A stretch of 64,000 bases of DNA from JACDAN01 sp963827705 (GTDB lineage Bacteria > Actinomycetota > Thermoleophilia > Gaiellales > Gaiellaceae), in assembly GCA_963827705.1 (NCBI GenBank), contig CAWHBN010000021.1:68359-132358 (forward strand). The letters run 5' to 3'. Positions 45,463 to 54,470 of the stretch are shown here, in pieces (the stretch's first letter is position 1; each line of letters starts with the position of its first letter). A model generated the notes under the pieces. It made no database searches, was not told the origin of the DNA, and saw only the letters and a list, made by a program, of their open reading frames with translations. Position numbers and translations under genes: made by a program.

Positions 45463-46199
45463 CCCAGCTCGCCAACGAGCGCCGTCAGCGTCTCGCCGGC
45501 AGCGCCATCGCATTTGACGGCCGCACGGGCGTCATAGGACGTCGGCCCCCTGTTGACGATCGCTACCGCTCCGCCGTTCGAACGCGTCTCCTCGGGCAGC
45601 TGCGACACGGGCCAGACCTCGAGCGCCGAGCCCACGACGAGCATCAGCCCGGTCGATCGCGCCAGCTCGTAGGCCCGGTCGATCGCGGCGTCGGGCATCA
45701 GCTCGCCGAACATCACGACGTCCGGCTTCACGATCGCGCCGCATTCCGTACAGGCCGGAGCCTCTGCGCCCTCCAAGAGCTCGAGCAGCTCGGCGAGGCT
45801 GTACGACGCGCCGCATGCGAGGCACGTGGAGCTACGGATCGAGCCGTGCACCTCGGTGACGTCGCGGCTTCCGGCCCGCTGGTGGAGCCCGTCGATGTTC
45901 TGTGTCACCACCGCCGACAGGTGGCCGGCCCGCTCCAGCTCGGCGAGCGCGCGGTGGCCGTCGTTCGGCTCCGCCTCGACGAGCACGCGGAGCCTCAGCG
46001 CGTAGAAGCTCCAGACCTTCCTCGGATCCGCGCGGAACGCGTCGATCGTCGCGTACTCCGCCGGGTCGTACTGGGCCCAGATGCCGGTCGGCGAGCGAAA
46101 GTCAGGAATCCCGCTCTCCGTGGAGATGCCCGCGCCGGTAAGGGCGACCGCCGGGCCTCGCGCGCGAACGAGCTCGGCGAGCCGCGAGATCTCAGGCAC
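45459..46199 (-). CDS. NAD-dependent protein deacylase, sirtuin (SIR2/CobB)
   Basis: 246 residues from GTG 46199. Removes acyl groups from protein lysines using NAD. VALTGAGISTESGIPDFRS (NAD loop), VVTQNIDGLHQRAG, the catalytic His in VTEVHGS, the zinc Cys pairs CLAC and CTEC, and LVVGSALEVWPVSQLP are all present. Its start overlaps the end of the DUF3999 gene. Often called CobB; the class cannot be fixed here. Confidence 0.92.
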   Translation of the reverse strand: MPEISRLAELVRARGPAVALTGAGISTESGIPDFRSPTGIWAQYDPAEYATIDAFRADPRKVWSFYALRLRVLVEAEPNDGHRALAELERAGHLSAVVTQNIDGLHQRAGSRDVTEVHGSIRSSTCLACGASYSLAELLELLEGAEAPACTECGAIVKPDVVMFGELMPDAAIDRAYELARSTGLMLVVGSALEVWPVSQLPEETRSNGGAVAIVNRGPTSYDARAAVKCDGAAGETLTALVGELG

Positions 46200-47370
46200 G
46201 CCGCCGAAGGGCGAAGAACCCTCCCACACCCAGCGCGATGGCAACGAGCGCGAGCGAACCCTCGACGACTCGAGGATTGCGCTCGAGGAACGATCGCGTG
46301 TCGTCCGGGCGGCTCCCACGCCGGATTCTCCCGCTCGGCGCCGAGCTGACCCGCCACGATCGGCGTGAGCTCGCTGGCGGGGAGGCGCGCGAAGTCGTAC
46401 GCCGGCGCCCGTGCAGAACGATTGCCGTAGAGCAGGCGGAACGGCGGCGCGAAGCCTTCGGAGAGCACGATCGTCCTCGGCCGCGCGCGAGCCTCGACCC
46501 GCAGGGAGCGCAGCGGCGCGTCGTCGCCGTTCCGGATCACCACCTTGAGGAGCCGGTGGGCTGCGCTCACGGGCACATCGAGCTGGACGACTCCCTCGCG
46601 ACGGAGGATCCGGCCGCGCTGCAGCACGCGGAAGACGCGTTCGCCGTTCGAACCGCTGATCACGACCGGCCGGTCGAACCGAGGCGTCGCCGTGCTGATC
46701 CGAATGAGATCGACCGGCATTCGCTCGTAGCCGACGTCCAGGCGAACGTCGGTCTCTCGGTCACGCTGCTCGATCGAGACGTCCGACTCGACGGGAGCGG
46801 CCAGGGGCGGACGCGGCGCGTTGTAGACCCGCGCGGCCACAGGAAGCGGAACGCCGACGCCTCGAAGCTGCAGGAAGCGGTGATCGGTCGGCGGGAACAC
46901 GAGCGTCGTGCTGGTGGCGGCCGTGGCTCCCCGAAGGTCGAAGACCTTCGTCGTCGAGAGCCGCGTGAACCTCCGACGGTCGTCGCTGCCGAACACGGTC
47001 ACACGGCCCACGAAATCCCGCTCGTTGGCCATCACGAGGTCGGCGCGGTTCCGGACTGCCCTCGTAGGTCCGAGATCGAGGAGGCCTACGAATGCCCCGC
47101 CCTGCACGCCCGCGTTCAGCAGCTCGACCTCCTTCGAGGCGCGTGGTGCGGGATCCGGCAGCCTCCTCCAGGGAGCCTGGCGCCCGGCCGAGTCCACGAC
47201 CCGCAGATCGGCGAGCTCGGGCTTGGCATGCGCGAAGAGCGGGCCGTCGGCGGCGAAGGCCGCGAACCCACGGCCCTCCGCCTCGAGCGCGCGATCCCAC
47301 CGGAAGTCCGACTCGTCGACGGCGGCGGGAGCAGCGAGCGCCGCGGCGAGGACGACCAGGACAGTTTCAC
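46192..47370 (-). CDS. DUF3999-family envelope protein (two frame breaks)
   Basis: Usual partner of DUF2339 membrane proteins. Three frames join into one product of about 392 residues. GTG 47370 (GTGA with the DUF2339 stop) begins VK; a missing A in the AAA run (plus-strand TTT 47365-47367) then gives TVLVVLAAALAAPAAVDESD, a good signal peptide. The main frame follows (VVDSAGRQAPWRRLPDP, VTVFGSDDRRRFTRL, DHRFLQLRGVGVPL, RVYNAPRPPLAAPV, PPFRLLYGNRSARAPAYDFA). An extra G at 46305-46306 precedes DDTRSFLERNPRVVEGSLAL, a membrane helix and the ALRRRA end. Net length is a multiple of three. Probably exported and tail-anchored; function unknown. Confidence 0.78.
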
Positions 47371-49100
47371 GGCGCGTCCTCCACGATCCGCGCGCGGATC
47401 CGCTGATAGGCGAACGCGGCAGCCAGAAGAAGCAGCCCGAGCGCGATGAACGAGAGCACGCGGTAGATCGACTCGAGCGTCGACAGGTCGAACAGAAAGA
47501 CCTTCGCGACCGCCGCCGTAAGGAGCGCGAGGCCCGCGATCCGGAATCTCCGGTCGTCGCGCAGCAGCCCGAACAGCAACGAGCCGAAGCCGACGAGTGC
47601 CCAGAAGGCGCTCAGCAGCACCTGCGGAGTCTGTCCGGGCTCGGCAGCGGTCTCCGCTTCTCGGGTCAGGTCCACGATCGCGATCGAGCCGAGATAGACG
47701 ATGGCGGCGGCCGCGGCCGCCTCGAGGAGCAGCCGGAGATCGACGAGCGCTCCGACGAACGTCTTCTCGGGCACGAACCTCGCCGACACGAGCGCCGCGG
47801 CTGCGAAGGCGACGAGGGCGACCGCAGCGTCGGTCAGATCGTCGACGCCGCGGTAGAGCGAGTCGGGCGGGGCCTCGATCGTCAGGATGTGGCCGCCGGC
47901 GAGCGTCAGGAACGCAACGGTCCCGACCACCGCGCGCTTCTCGCTCGTGACCGACGCAACCCAGGCGAGGACGGCAGCCTCCACGCACCATGCGATGACG
48001 AGCGCGGGACCGTCGAGGGCTAGGCCGAGCGCGGCCGCCGAGAGCCCGATCCCGACGGCGGCGATCACGCCGGCGATCTCTCGGCTCATCCGCTGACGAA
48101 AGCCGAAGCCACCGAGAAGCACGTGCGCCGCGGCGGCGACGAGCACCCAGGCGGTCGCGCCGTTCTCGTGATCCGAGTCGTGCAGCATCAACCAACCGCC
48201 GCCGGCGAAGAGCAGTGCGTTCGCGAGCAGCAACATCGCGGAGGACGCCCGGAGCGTCGCGACGGGAACGCGAAGCTCGTAGCCGATCGCCGCCACCACG
48301 TAGAGGGCCCAGAACAGGGTCAGGACTCCGAGCGCCAGCGCCAGCCGGTCCTCGTACGTGTCATCGAGCCAGACCGCCAGCTGAGGCGCACTGAGGAGGA
48401 AGGCGCCGGCGGCGAGCCAGTCCCAGCGCTGCCAGAGGAGCACTCCGACGGCGGCGACGAGGGCGATCGCCATGAAGGCGAGCGTCGTGCCCGACGTTTC
48501 CGCCTCGACGAGGATCGGCGACGCCAGCGCACCCAGGATCCCGATTGCTCCGACGAGCTCAGTGCGCCAGCGGACCGCGATCGCCGTTCCGAGCACCCCG
48601 ACGACGCCGGCACACAGAAGACCGACCACCGGCGACACGAGGTCGTAGAGCCTCGTCGCAGCGACGTCGGAGGCGTACAGCCCCGCCAGCCCGCTCGCGA
48701 CCGCCGCGAGCGACGCCTGCGTCCGGCCCTGGCGGATGAAGAGGTACAGCCCCACGCCCACGAGCGCCCCCGAGCCGAGAAAGGCGAGCACGACGCGCAT
48801 CTCTTCGCCGATCCAGCCCCGCCGGACCGCCATCGCGACGAAGAACACGATTCCCAGGAGGACGGCGAGGCCGCCGACCCAGGCGAGGAGCCGCCCACCC
48901 AAGAGCTCCTCGAAGTCGATGTCGCGCCTTGCGGGCCGCTGCTTCGTCGCAGGCGGCGGCGCTGTGGGTTCAGGCCCGCGAGGCGCGACAGGGCGCGCCG
49001 CCGGCGCAGGTCCCGACGCCTCCAGCCGGTCGACCCGCCGCTCGAGCCGCTCGAGCGCGGCGGCGATCTCCCCGAATCGCTCTTCCGCGTCCTTGTCGAT
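47367..49100 (-). CDS. DUF2339-family polytopic membrane protein (N-terminus unresolved)
   Basis: About 577 residues. The conserved GGRLLAWVGGLAVLLGIVFF begins a region of 14 or more membrane helices ending in IALGLLLLAAAFAYQ. Upstream in the same frame, a coiled coil (EERFGEIAAALERLERRVDR) and a Pro/Ala linker to RRDIDFEELL are the usual N-terminal part of the family, so the gene extends to about 49100. No ATG/GTG/TTG is in frame there; TTG 48902 would lose the coiled coil. A small indel at the 5' end or a non-standard start is possible. Confidence 0.82.
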   Translation of the reverse strand: MDKDAEERFGEIAAALERLERRVDRLEASGPAPAARPVAPRGPEPTAPPPATKQRPARRDIDFEELLGGRLLAWVGGLAVLLGIVFFVAMAVRRGWIGEEMRVVLAFLGSGALVGVGLYLFIRQGRTQASLAAVASGLAGLYASDVAATRLYDLVSPVVGLLCAGVVGVLGTAIAVRWRTELVGAIGILGALASPILVEAETSGTTLAFMAIALVAAVGVLLWQRWDWLAAGAFLLSAPQLAVWLDDTYEDRLALALGVLTLFWALYVVAAIGYELRVPVATLRASSAMLLLANALLFAGGGWLMLHDSDHENGATAWVLVAAAAHVLLGGFGFRQRMSREIAGVIAAVGIGLSAAALGLALDGPALVIAWCVEAAVLAWVASVTSEKRAVVGTVAFLTLAGGHILTIEAPPDSLYRGVDDLTDAAVALVAFAAAALVSARFVPEKTFVGALVDLRLLLEAAAAAAIVYLGSIAIVDLTREAETAAEPGQTPQVLLSAFWALVGFGSLLFGLLRDDRRFRIAGLALLTAAVAKVFLFDLSTLESIYRVLSFIALGLLLLAAAFAYQRIRARIVEDAP

Positions 49101-49159
49101 GGGCGAAAGATGGCAGGTCGGAGCGGACGCCGCCGAGAATCTTCCTAGAGTTCTCTCGG

Positions 49160-49624
49160 ATGGCCTTCGAGCTCGAGATCACCGTGCGCTTCGCCGAGAC
49201 CGACGCACAGGGCGTCGCCCACCACGCCGCCTACCTCGTCTGGTTCGAGACCGCACGCGTCGAGTACCTCAGGAAGTTCGCCGGCGGCTACCAGGCTCTG
49301 CGGGACACCGGCGTCGAGGCCACGACCTCCGAGGTCCACGCCCGCTACATCCGGCCCGTCGCCTTCGACGATCGGCTCGTGATCCACACAAGGTGCACGG
49401 AGATGCGCGGCGCCCGCTTCAAGTACGAGTACGAGGTCGAGCGCGACGGCGTGCTGGTCGCCGACGGCTGGACGGGCCATGCCTGCGTCGACGCGAAGAC
49501 GATGCGCCCCACACGCGTGCCGGCCTGGCTCGTCGAGGCGATTACGCGGGCGGAGGCGGAGGCGGATCCGTCGGCGGCGGCGGAGGCGGCGGAGGATCCT
49601 TCGGAGGCGGCGGCGGGTCCTTAG
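49160..49624 (+). CDS. acyl-CoA thioesterase, 4HBT/YbgC type
   Basis: 154 residues from ATG 49160. Hotdog-fold thioesterase: VRFAETDAQGVAHHAAYLVW holds the catalytic-region Asp and the following Gly-x-x-x-H; YLRKFAGGYQALRDTGVEA and ARYIRPVAFDDRLVIHTR follow. The last 25 residues are Ala/Glu/Gly-rich low complexity and lie over the 3' end of the convergent VanW gene (83-bp overlap). It diverges from the DUF2339 gene. Confidence 0.88.
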   Translation: MAFELEITVRFAETDAQGVAHHAAYLVWFETARVEYLRKFAGGYQALRDTGVEATTSEVHARYIRPVAFDDRLVIHTRCTEMRGARFKYEYEVERDGVLVADGWTGHACVDAKTMRPTRVPAWLVEAITRAEAEADPSAAAEAAEDPSEAAAGP

Positions 49625-51425
49625 GCGGGGGCGGCTTCGGCCGCTCCTTCGTCCCGTACTTGACGACCGTCGGCTCCGACCGGTAGGACGACGCCCAGGT
49701 CGTGTCGTAGAGCTTCTTGCCGTTCGCCGTGTAGACACGGCGCGTGACCGCCGTCTTACGCGACGGCTCGCCGACCTCCAGCGTGCTCTGCTCGCCTTCC
49801 CAGATCGTCGGATCCGGGATGCGCTTCACGGCCGGCTCTCCGGTGACCTCGAGCGGCGCAGTCTCGACCTCGACGCGCCGGTCGACCGGCGTCCCGTAGA
49901 GGTTCACGGTCAGCTCCGAGGCCCCGACGAAGGTACGCAGGAGCAGCCACTTGTTCGTGTCGTTCTGGAAGCGCAGGTCGGTGTCCGGATAGTTGACGGT
50001 GGCGTCGCGGCCCTGCGGGTAGTGCGAGATGTAGAGCGCGTGGTTCGTGCGCGACGTGATCGAGAGGCCGGCATCGAACGCCGCGTTGAAGACGGTCGTG
50101 GAGACCTGGCAGACACCGCCGCCGATCCCGTTCTGGAGCTCGCCGTTGATGATCACGGGCGCCTCGAGGAAGCCGCGCTCGGGCGTGCGCGCGCCCGTCG
50201 TCTGGTTGAACGAGAACTCCGCGCCGGGCGCGATCAGCGCGCCGTCGACGAGCTGCGCTACGAGCCGGACGTTGTGCAGCCGGTTCGGTTCGCCGCCGTA
50301 GGTGGTGGTGTAGCCGGCGACGAGGCCCGTGATGCCCATCGCCCGCGCCTGGCGCGTCGTCCGCTCGGGCGCGGTCTTCTCGACGACGAGACGCGCTGTC
50401 CGCGCTGTCGGTGAGAGCGCGGCGGCGAGGATTGCCTTCCGCGCAGCGGCGACATCCAGGCCGAGGCCCGGCAGCGAGGGCCTGACGGCGACCGAGCTGC
50501 CGGAGACCACGAACGCGGCGTCCTGCGGCGGCCGGTCGACACTCTTGCGGAACCGCTCGAAGTAGGCGTCGGCCCTGGGGCCGCCGATCGCGAGCGTCGT
50601 GGCGCCGTTGCGCGGCAGCTGGAGCAGCTGCGCGATCCGCCACCGCGGCAGGCGCCAGCGCGTCTCGCCTTGAACGAGCCGGACCGGGCCCGAGACGGCT
50701 GTCTCGACCTGCGAGACGGCCGGCGCCATGTCCGCGGCGGTCACCTCGGGCTGCGTGATCTCGACGGGGAGCGCGACCGGGGTGCGCTCGAAGGCGATCA
50801 GCGAGGTCATCATCGTCCGGGCGGCGGCATCCTGGTCGAGCGTCCGCCCCGTGGCGCCCCGCACGACCAGCGGCTGGAGCCCCTTCAGGCGGACGGCGGC
50901 CTGGCGCTCGGGCCGGTCGATCCGGTTGGCGAGCACAGCGAGCTTGTGGTTCAGCAGGTCGTCATAGGCGCGGGCCGGAGGCGTGGTGTCTCCGCCGAAG
51001 AAGCGCTGCCCGAGCCGGCGCAGGCCGCGCACGGGAGCGAAGCCGTCGCCCTGGCTGCGCGCGGTCTCGACCGCCGCCCGCCAGTCGACGGCGAGCACGA
51101 CCTCGTTCGGCCGAACCCGGTACTGCCGCGGCCCTGCCGTGAAGGTGACCGGCACCGACTTCATCTCGTCGTAGCGCTGCTCCAGCTGCCGAACCGCCTC
51201 GCCTGTGGTCAGGCCGCCGACCGGGTAGCCCGAGACGGTGGCCCCCGCCGGCAGCTTCTGCGGCGACCCGGCGAAGATCAGGCCGAGGGCGAGGGCGCCG
51301 AGGACGAGTGTGCCGACGCCGACAAGGGACCACTGAAAGGCAAGCCGCCTTCGTGCAGCACGCTTTCGGCGGAGATACACCGCCCTCGTACCGGCCTCCG
51401 CATACAAGGCTCCGAGTGTACCCAC
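49542..51425 (-). CDS. VanW/G5-domain cell-wall protein
   Basis: 627 residues. An N-terminal basic segment and one membrane helix (about 28-52), then two peptidoglycan-binding-4-like domains (residues about 60-330), the VanW domain (LVAGYTTTYGGEPNRLHNVR, APGAEFSFNQTTGARTPERG, GGGVCQVSTTVFNAAF), a G5-like region, and a 40-residue tail of Pro with Lys/Asp. Found in vancomycin-resistance neighbourhoods and widely in Gram-positives; its biochemical role is unknown. It probably contacts the cell wall through the Pro tail and binding domains. Confidence 0.9.
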   Translation of the reverse strand: MGTLGALYAEAGTRAVYLRRKRAARRRLAFQWSLVGVGTLVLGALALGLIFAGSPQKLPAGATVSGYPVGGLTTGEAVRQLEQRYDEMKSVPVTFTAGPRQYRVRPNEVVLAVDWRAAVETARSQGDGFAPVRGLRRLGQRFFGGDTTPPARAYDDLLNHKLAVLANRIDRPERQAAVRLKGLQPLVVRGATGRTLDQDAAARTMMTSLIAFERTPVALPVEITQPEVTAADMAPAVSQVETAVSGPVRLVQGETRWRLPRWRIAQLLQLPRNGATTLAIGGPRADAYFERFRKSVDRPPQDAAFVVSGSSVAVRPSLPGLGLDVAAARKAILAAALSPTARTARLVVEKTAPERTTRQARAMGITGLVAGYTTTYGGEPNRLHNVRLVAQLVDGALIAPGAEFSFNQTTGARTPERGFLEAPVIINGELQNGIGGGVCQVSTTVFNAAFDAGLSITSRTNHALYISHYPQGRDATVNYPDTDLRFQNDTNKWLLLRTFVGASELTVNLYGTPVDRRVEVETAPLEVTGEPAVKRIPDPTIWEGEQSTLEVGEPSRKTAVTRRVYTANGKKLYDTTWASSYRSEPTVVKYGTKERPKPPPPKDPPPPPKDPPPPPPPPTDPPPPPPA

Positions 51426-51438
51426 GGTTCCGGTCGGT

Positions 51439-52386
51439 TCAAACTGCCGCGGCGAGGGCGTGGAGCTCCGAGATCCGGTCGCCGCGAAGGTCGAGCTCGC
51501 GCCAGTCCCTACCCTCGAGAATGCGCCCGTCCGAGAGCGCCGCGAAGAGTCGGGAGTCCGGCCCGAACGCGAGTGCGTACGGCATCGCGCGTCCCGGGTC
51601 GGCGACCTCTTCCCAGGGCCGGTCGCCCTCGCGCCGGTAGATCCGTGCCTGGGCGTCGCGCCCGCCGTGCGCGGCGAAGGGCCCCGTGCTCGCGCTCACG
51701 AACCAGACGTCGGGATCGGTCGGATCGGGCGCCACCGACCACGTGTAGTTCCGGTCGCGGCCGTCGTCGGCCGGGTGCCAGCTCTCGCCGCCGTCCTCAC
51801 TCGAGGCGGATCCGCCGCCACCTGCCTCATACGCGCGGCCCCGCTCCCGCGGGTGCCAGGCGAGCGAGTGGACGTCGGGCTGTGCTCCCGGCCGGTGGTC
51901 CTGCCAGGTCTCGCCGCCGTCGGTCGAGCGCATGAGGCCGCCGAGCTCGATCCCGACGAGCAGGAGATCCGCGTCGTGAGGGCTCGGAGCGATCCAGCGG
52001 ACGTGCGACGTCCATGGCCTCGGCGGGAAGCTCCAGGTCGGACGCGAGGGAAGGTCGAGCAGCGAATCGAGCGCGCGCCACGAGTCGCCGCCGTCGTCGC
52101 TGCGAAAGAGCCGGCTCGGCTCGCAGCCGGCGTAGACCGCGCCGTCGGCGGCGGAGACCGCGAGCGAGAAGACGCCCTGCTCCGGCAGCTCGACGTCCTC
52201 CCACGTCGCGCCGGCGTCCCGCGTCCGCCTGAGCCCCTGCTCGCGCAGGCCGGCGAACGCAGTGTCCGGATCGGAGGGGTCGACGGCGAGGCACTGCGCG
52301 CCGCTGCCCTCGAGCGAGACGGAGACGTCCCACCCGCCGTCCGCCTCGTCCAGCCGGGCGATCGCGTCGCCGGTGGCAGCCCACAA
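51439..52386 (-). CDS. BNR-repeat propeller protein (sialidase-like fold)
   Basis: 315 residues from TTG 52386, cytoplasmic by lack of signal peptide. Six or seven Asp-box repeats (TRDAGATWEDV, SDDGGDSWRAL, STDGGETWQDH, SEDGGESWHPA). It resembles actinobacterial proteins often labelled exo-alpha-sialidase or glycosyl hydrolase, but no catalytic triad of a sialidase is visible. It is 3 nt from the SDR gene and may be co-transcribed with the acyl-CoA dehydrogenase. Confidence 0.78.
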   Translation of the reverse strand: MWAATGDAIARLDEADGGWDVSVSLEGSGAQCLAVDPSDPDTAFAGLREQGLRRTRDAGATWEDVELPEQGVFSLAVSAADGAVYAGCEPSRLFRSDDGGDSWRALDSLLDLPSRPTWSFPPRPWTSHVRWIAPSPHDADLLLVGIELGGLMRSTDGGETWQDHRPGAQPDVHSLAWHPRERGRAYEAGGGGSASSEDGGESWHPADDGRDRNYTWSVAPDPTDPDVWFVSASTGPFAAHGGRDAQARIYRREGDRPWEEVADPGRAMPYALAFGPDSRLFAALSDGRILEGRDWRELDLRGDRISELHALAAAV

Positions 52387-52389
52387 GCC

Positions 52390-53220
52390 TCAAAACGTGA
52401 AGAGCTCGATCCCGCCGCTCACGTTCAGCTCCACGCCCGTGATGTACCCGGCGAGGTCCGAGCAGAGGAAGGCGATCGCGTTGGCGATGTCGTCGGGCTC
52501 GCCCGCGCGGCGAAGGGCTGTTCGCTTGACCATGCGCTCGTTCATCTCGGGATTGCCGAAGTGGAAGGCTTCCGTTCCGATGATGCCTGGGACGATCGCG
52601 TTCGCCGTGATCCCGTGGCGGGCTCCCTCGAGCGCGAGCGTCTTCGTCAGCCCGATCAGCCCCGCCTTCGTCGTCGAGTAGCTCGCCTGGCCGAACCCGC
52701 CCAGCGTCCCGGCGACGGAGGCCATGTTCACGATCCGCCCCCACCCGCGCTCCTTCATGTGCGGCCAGACAGCGCGCGAGCAGTTGAAGGCGCCGGTGAG
52801 GTTGACCCGCAGGTCCCTTTCCCACAGCTCCGGCACCTGGTTCTCGACCTGGCCGAGGTGGTCGAGCGTGCCGGCGTTGTTGACGAGGATGTCGACCGAG
52901 CCGAGCTCCTCGACCGTCCGCTCGACGGCGGCGCCGACTTCCTCCGGATCGGTCACGTCGCACTTCAGCGCCAGCGACCGGCGTCCGAGCGCCTCGATCT
53001 CCCTCGCCGTGCCCTCGGTCTGCACCAGACCTCCGGCCGCGGCGGCCTGGGCCAGCGGGCCGTAGTCGGCGGCGGCCGAGTCGTCGGACTCGACCAGGAT
53101 GTCGGCGACGACGACGTCCGCGCCGGCGCGCGCCAGCGTCAGCGCGTCGGCCCGGCCGAGCCCGCGCGAGCCTCCCGTGACGAAGGCGACGCGGCCGCTG
53201 AGGTCGATCTCAAGACTCAC
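52390..53220 (-). CDS. short-chain dehydrogenase/reductase (FabG-like)
   Basis: 276 residues. NAD(P)-binding VAFVTGGSRGLGRADAL, structural ILVNNAG, catalytic Ser (NMASVAG) with YSTTK, and the C-terminal GEPDDIANAIAFLCSDLAGY. An insert of about 25 residues after the second strand (SDDSAAADYGPLAQ) is longer than usual. Probably a hydroxyacyl-CoA or related alcohol dehydrogenase working with the adjacent acyl-CoA dehydrogenases. GTG start overlaps the neighbour's end by 11 bp. Confidence 0.9.
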   Translation of the reverse strand: MSLEIDLSGRVAFVTGGSRGLGRADALTLARAGADVVVADILVESDDSAAADYGPLAQAAAAGGLVQTEGTAREIEALGRRSLALKCDVTDPEEVGAAVERTVEELGSVDILVNNAGTLDHLGQVENQVPELWERDLRVNLTGAFNCSRAVWPHMKERGWGRIVNMASVAGTLGGFGQASYSTTKAGLIGLTKTLALEGARHGITANAIVPGIIGTEAFHFGNPEMNERMVKRTALRRAGEPDDIANAIAFLCSDLAGYITGVELNVSGGIELFTF

Positions 53221-54406
53221 GTGGGAGAAATATCTCCCGTGCGATCACGAGCCGCTGGATCTGCGAGGTCCCCTCGTAGATCTGGAACAGCTTCGCGTCG
53301 CGCATGAGCTTCTCGACCGGGTACTCCTTCATGTACCCGTACCCGCCGAAGATCTGGACGGCGTCGGTCGTCACCTTCATCGCCGTGTCGGCCGCGAACC
53401 GCTTGGCGTACGAGGACTGGAGCGTGGCCCGCTTGCCCTGGTCGAGCAGCCACGACGCCTGCCAGACGAGCAGCCGCGCAGCCTCGATCTCCGTCGCCAT
53501 GTCCGCGACCAGGAAGTTGATCCCCTGGTTCATCGCGATCGGCTGCCCGAACTGCACCCGCGTCTTCGCGTACTCGACCGAGTAGTCGAACGCCGCTTGC
53601 GCGACCCCGACCGCGCCGGCGGCGGTGCCCGGGCGGGTGAAATCGAGCGTCTTCATGGCGATCTTGAAGCCCTCGCCCTCCTCGCCGATCCGGTTCTCGA
53701 CGGGCACCTTGACGTCGCCGAACGCGATCGCGGACGTGTCGGTCGCGCGCTGACCCATCTTGTCCAGGTGCTTCTCGACGACGACTCCGTCGAGGTCGGT
53801 CGGAACGACGAACGCGGACAGGCCCTTGTGGCCCTTGCTCTTGTCCGTCGATGCGAAGACGACGAGCCAGTCGGCGTGGCCGGCGTTCGTGATGAACATC
53901 TTCGAGCCGTTGATGACGTACTCGTCGCCGTGGCGGACCGCGGTCGTGCCGATGCCGGAGACGTCGGAGCCGGCGTTCGGCTCCGTGAGGCCGAACGAGC
54001 AGAGGATCGGCTCCTCGACGAGCGGCGGCAGCCACTTCGCCTTCTGGTCGTCGCTCCCCGAGAGCATGACCGGCGCAGAACCGAGCGTGTTCGCGATGAT
54101 CGAGATGGCGATCCCCGCGCAGCCCCACGAGAGCTCCTCGCCGACCAGCATCCCGTCGAAGCCGGGGAGGCCGAGCCCGCCGTACTCCTCGGGGACGTGC
54201 GGGTTCATCAGCCCGACCTCGTGCGCCTTCGCGACGACGTCGGCCGGGTGCGTCTGGTGCTCGTCGTACTCGGCGGCCTTCGGACGGATCTCCTTCTCCG
54301 CGAACTCCCGCGCGAGCCGGCGCAGCTCGCGCTGCTCGTCGGTCAGAGCGAACGAGATCCCCGTCTGGGTGACTGTGGCTTCTTCGATTGCTGTCACGGC
54401 TGCCAT
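53210..54406 (-). CDS. acyl-CoA dehydrogenase
   Basis: 398 residues, FAD-dependent alpha,beta-dehydrogenation of acyl-CoA. FALTDEQRELRRLAREFAE, YGGLGLPGFDGMLVGEEL, the FAD/substrate signature LCSFGLTEPNAGSD, QIFGGYGYMKEYPVEKLMRD and the catalytic Glu in IYEGTSQIQ. Divergent from a second ACAD across a 20-bp palindrome, and co-directional with the SDR. Confidence 0.94.
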   Translation of the reverse strand: MAAVTAIEEATVTQTGISFALTDEQRELRRLAREFAEKEIRPKAAEYDEHQTHPADVVAKAHEVGLMNPHVPEEYGGLGLPGFDGMLVGEELSWGCAGIAISIIANTLGSAPVMLSGSDDQKAKWLPPLVEEPILCSFGLTEPNAGSDVSGIGTTAVRHGDEYVINGSKMFITNAGHADWLVVFASTDKSKGHKGLSAFVVPTDLDGVVVEKHLDKMGQRATDTSAIAFGDVKVPVENRIGEEGEGFKIAMKTLDFTRPGTAAGAVGVAQAAFDYSVEYAKTRVQFGQPIAMNQGINFLVADMATEIEAARLLVWQASWLLDQGKRATLQSSYAKRFAADTAMKVTTDAVQIFGGYGYMKEYPVEKLMRDAKLFQIYEGTSQIQRLVIAREIFLPRES

Positions 54407-54410
54407 CCTT

Positions 54411-54430
54411 GATTGACTCGTCAGTCAATC
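54411..54430. promoter_or_regulatory. palindromic operator between divergent acyl-CoA dehydrogenases
   Basis: GATTGACTCGTCAGTCAATC: two perfect 8-bp arms around a 4-bp centre, placed in the 64-nt space between the two start codons. This shape and size is typical of TetR-family repressors of fatty-acid degradation genes; no regulator gene is in the window nearby. Confidence 0.75.
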
Positions 54431-54470
54431 GAAATTGTAGCCCGGCCGCGACCCGTACACTCCCGCCGGA

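Noticed and set aside
48123..49148. 341-codon plus-strand frame rich in Arg/Glu/Asp
   Set aside because: Antisense to the DUF2339 gene; charged low-complexity composition typical of a high-GC shadow.
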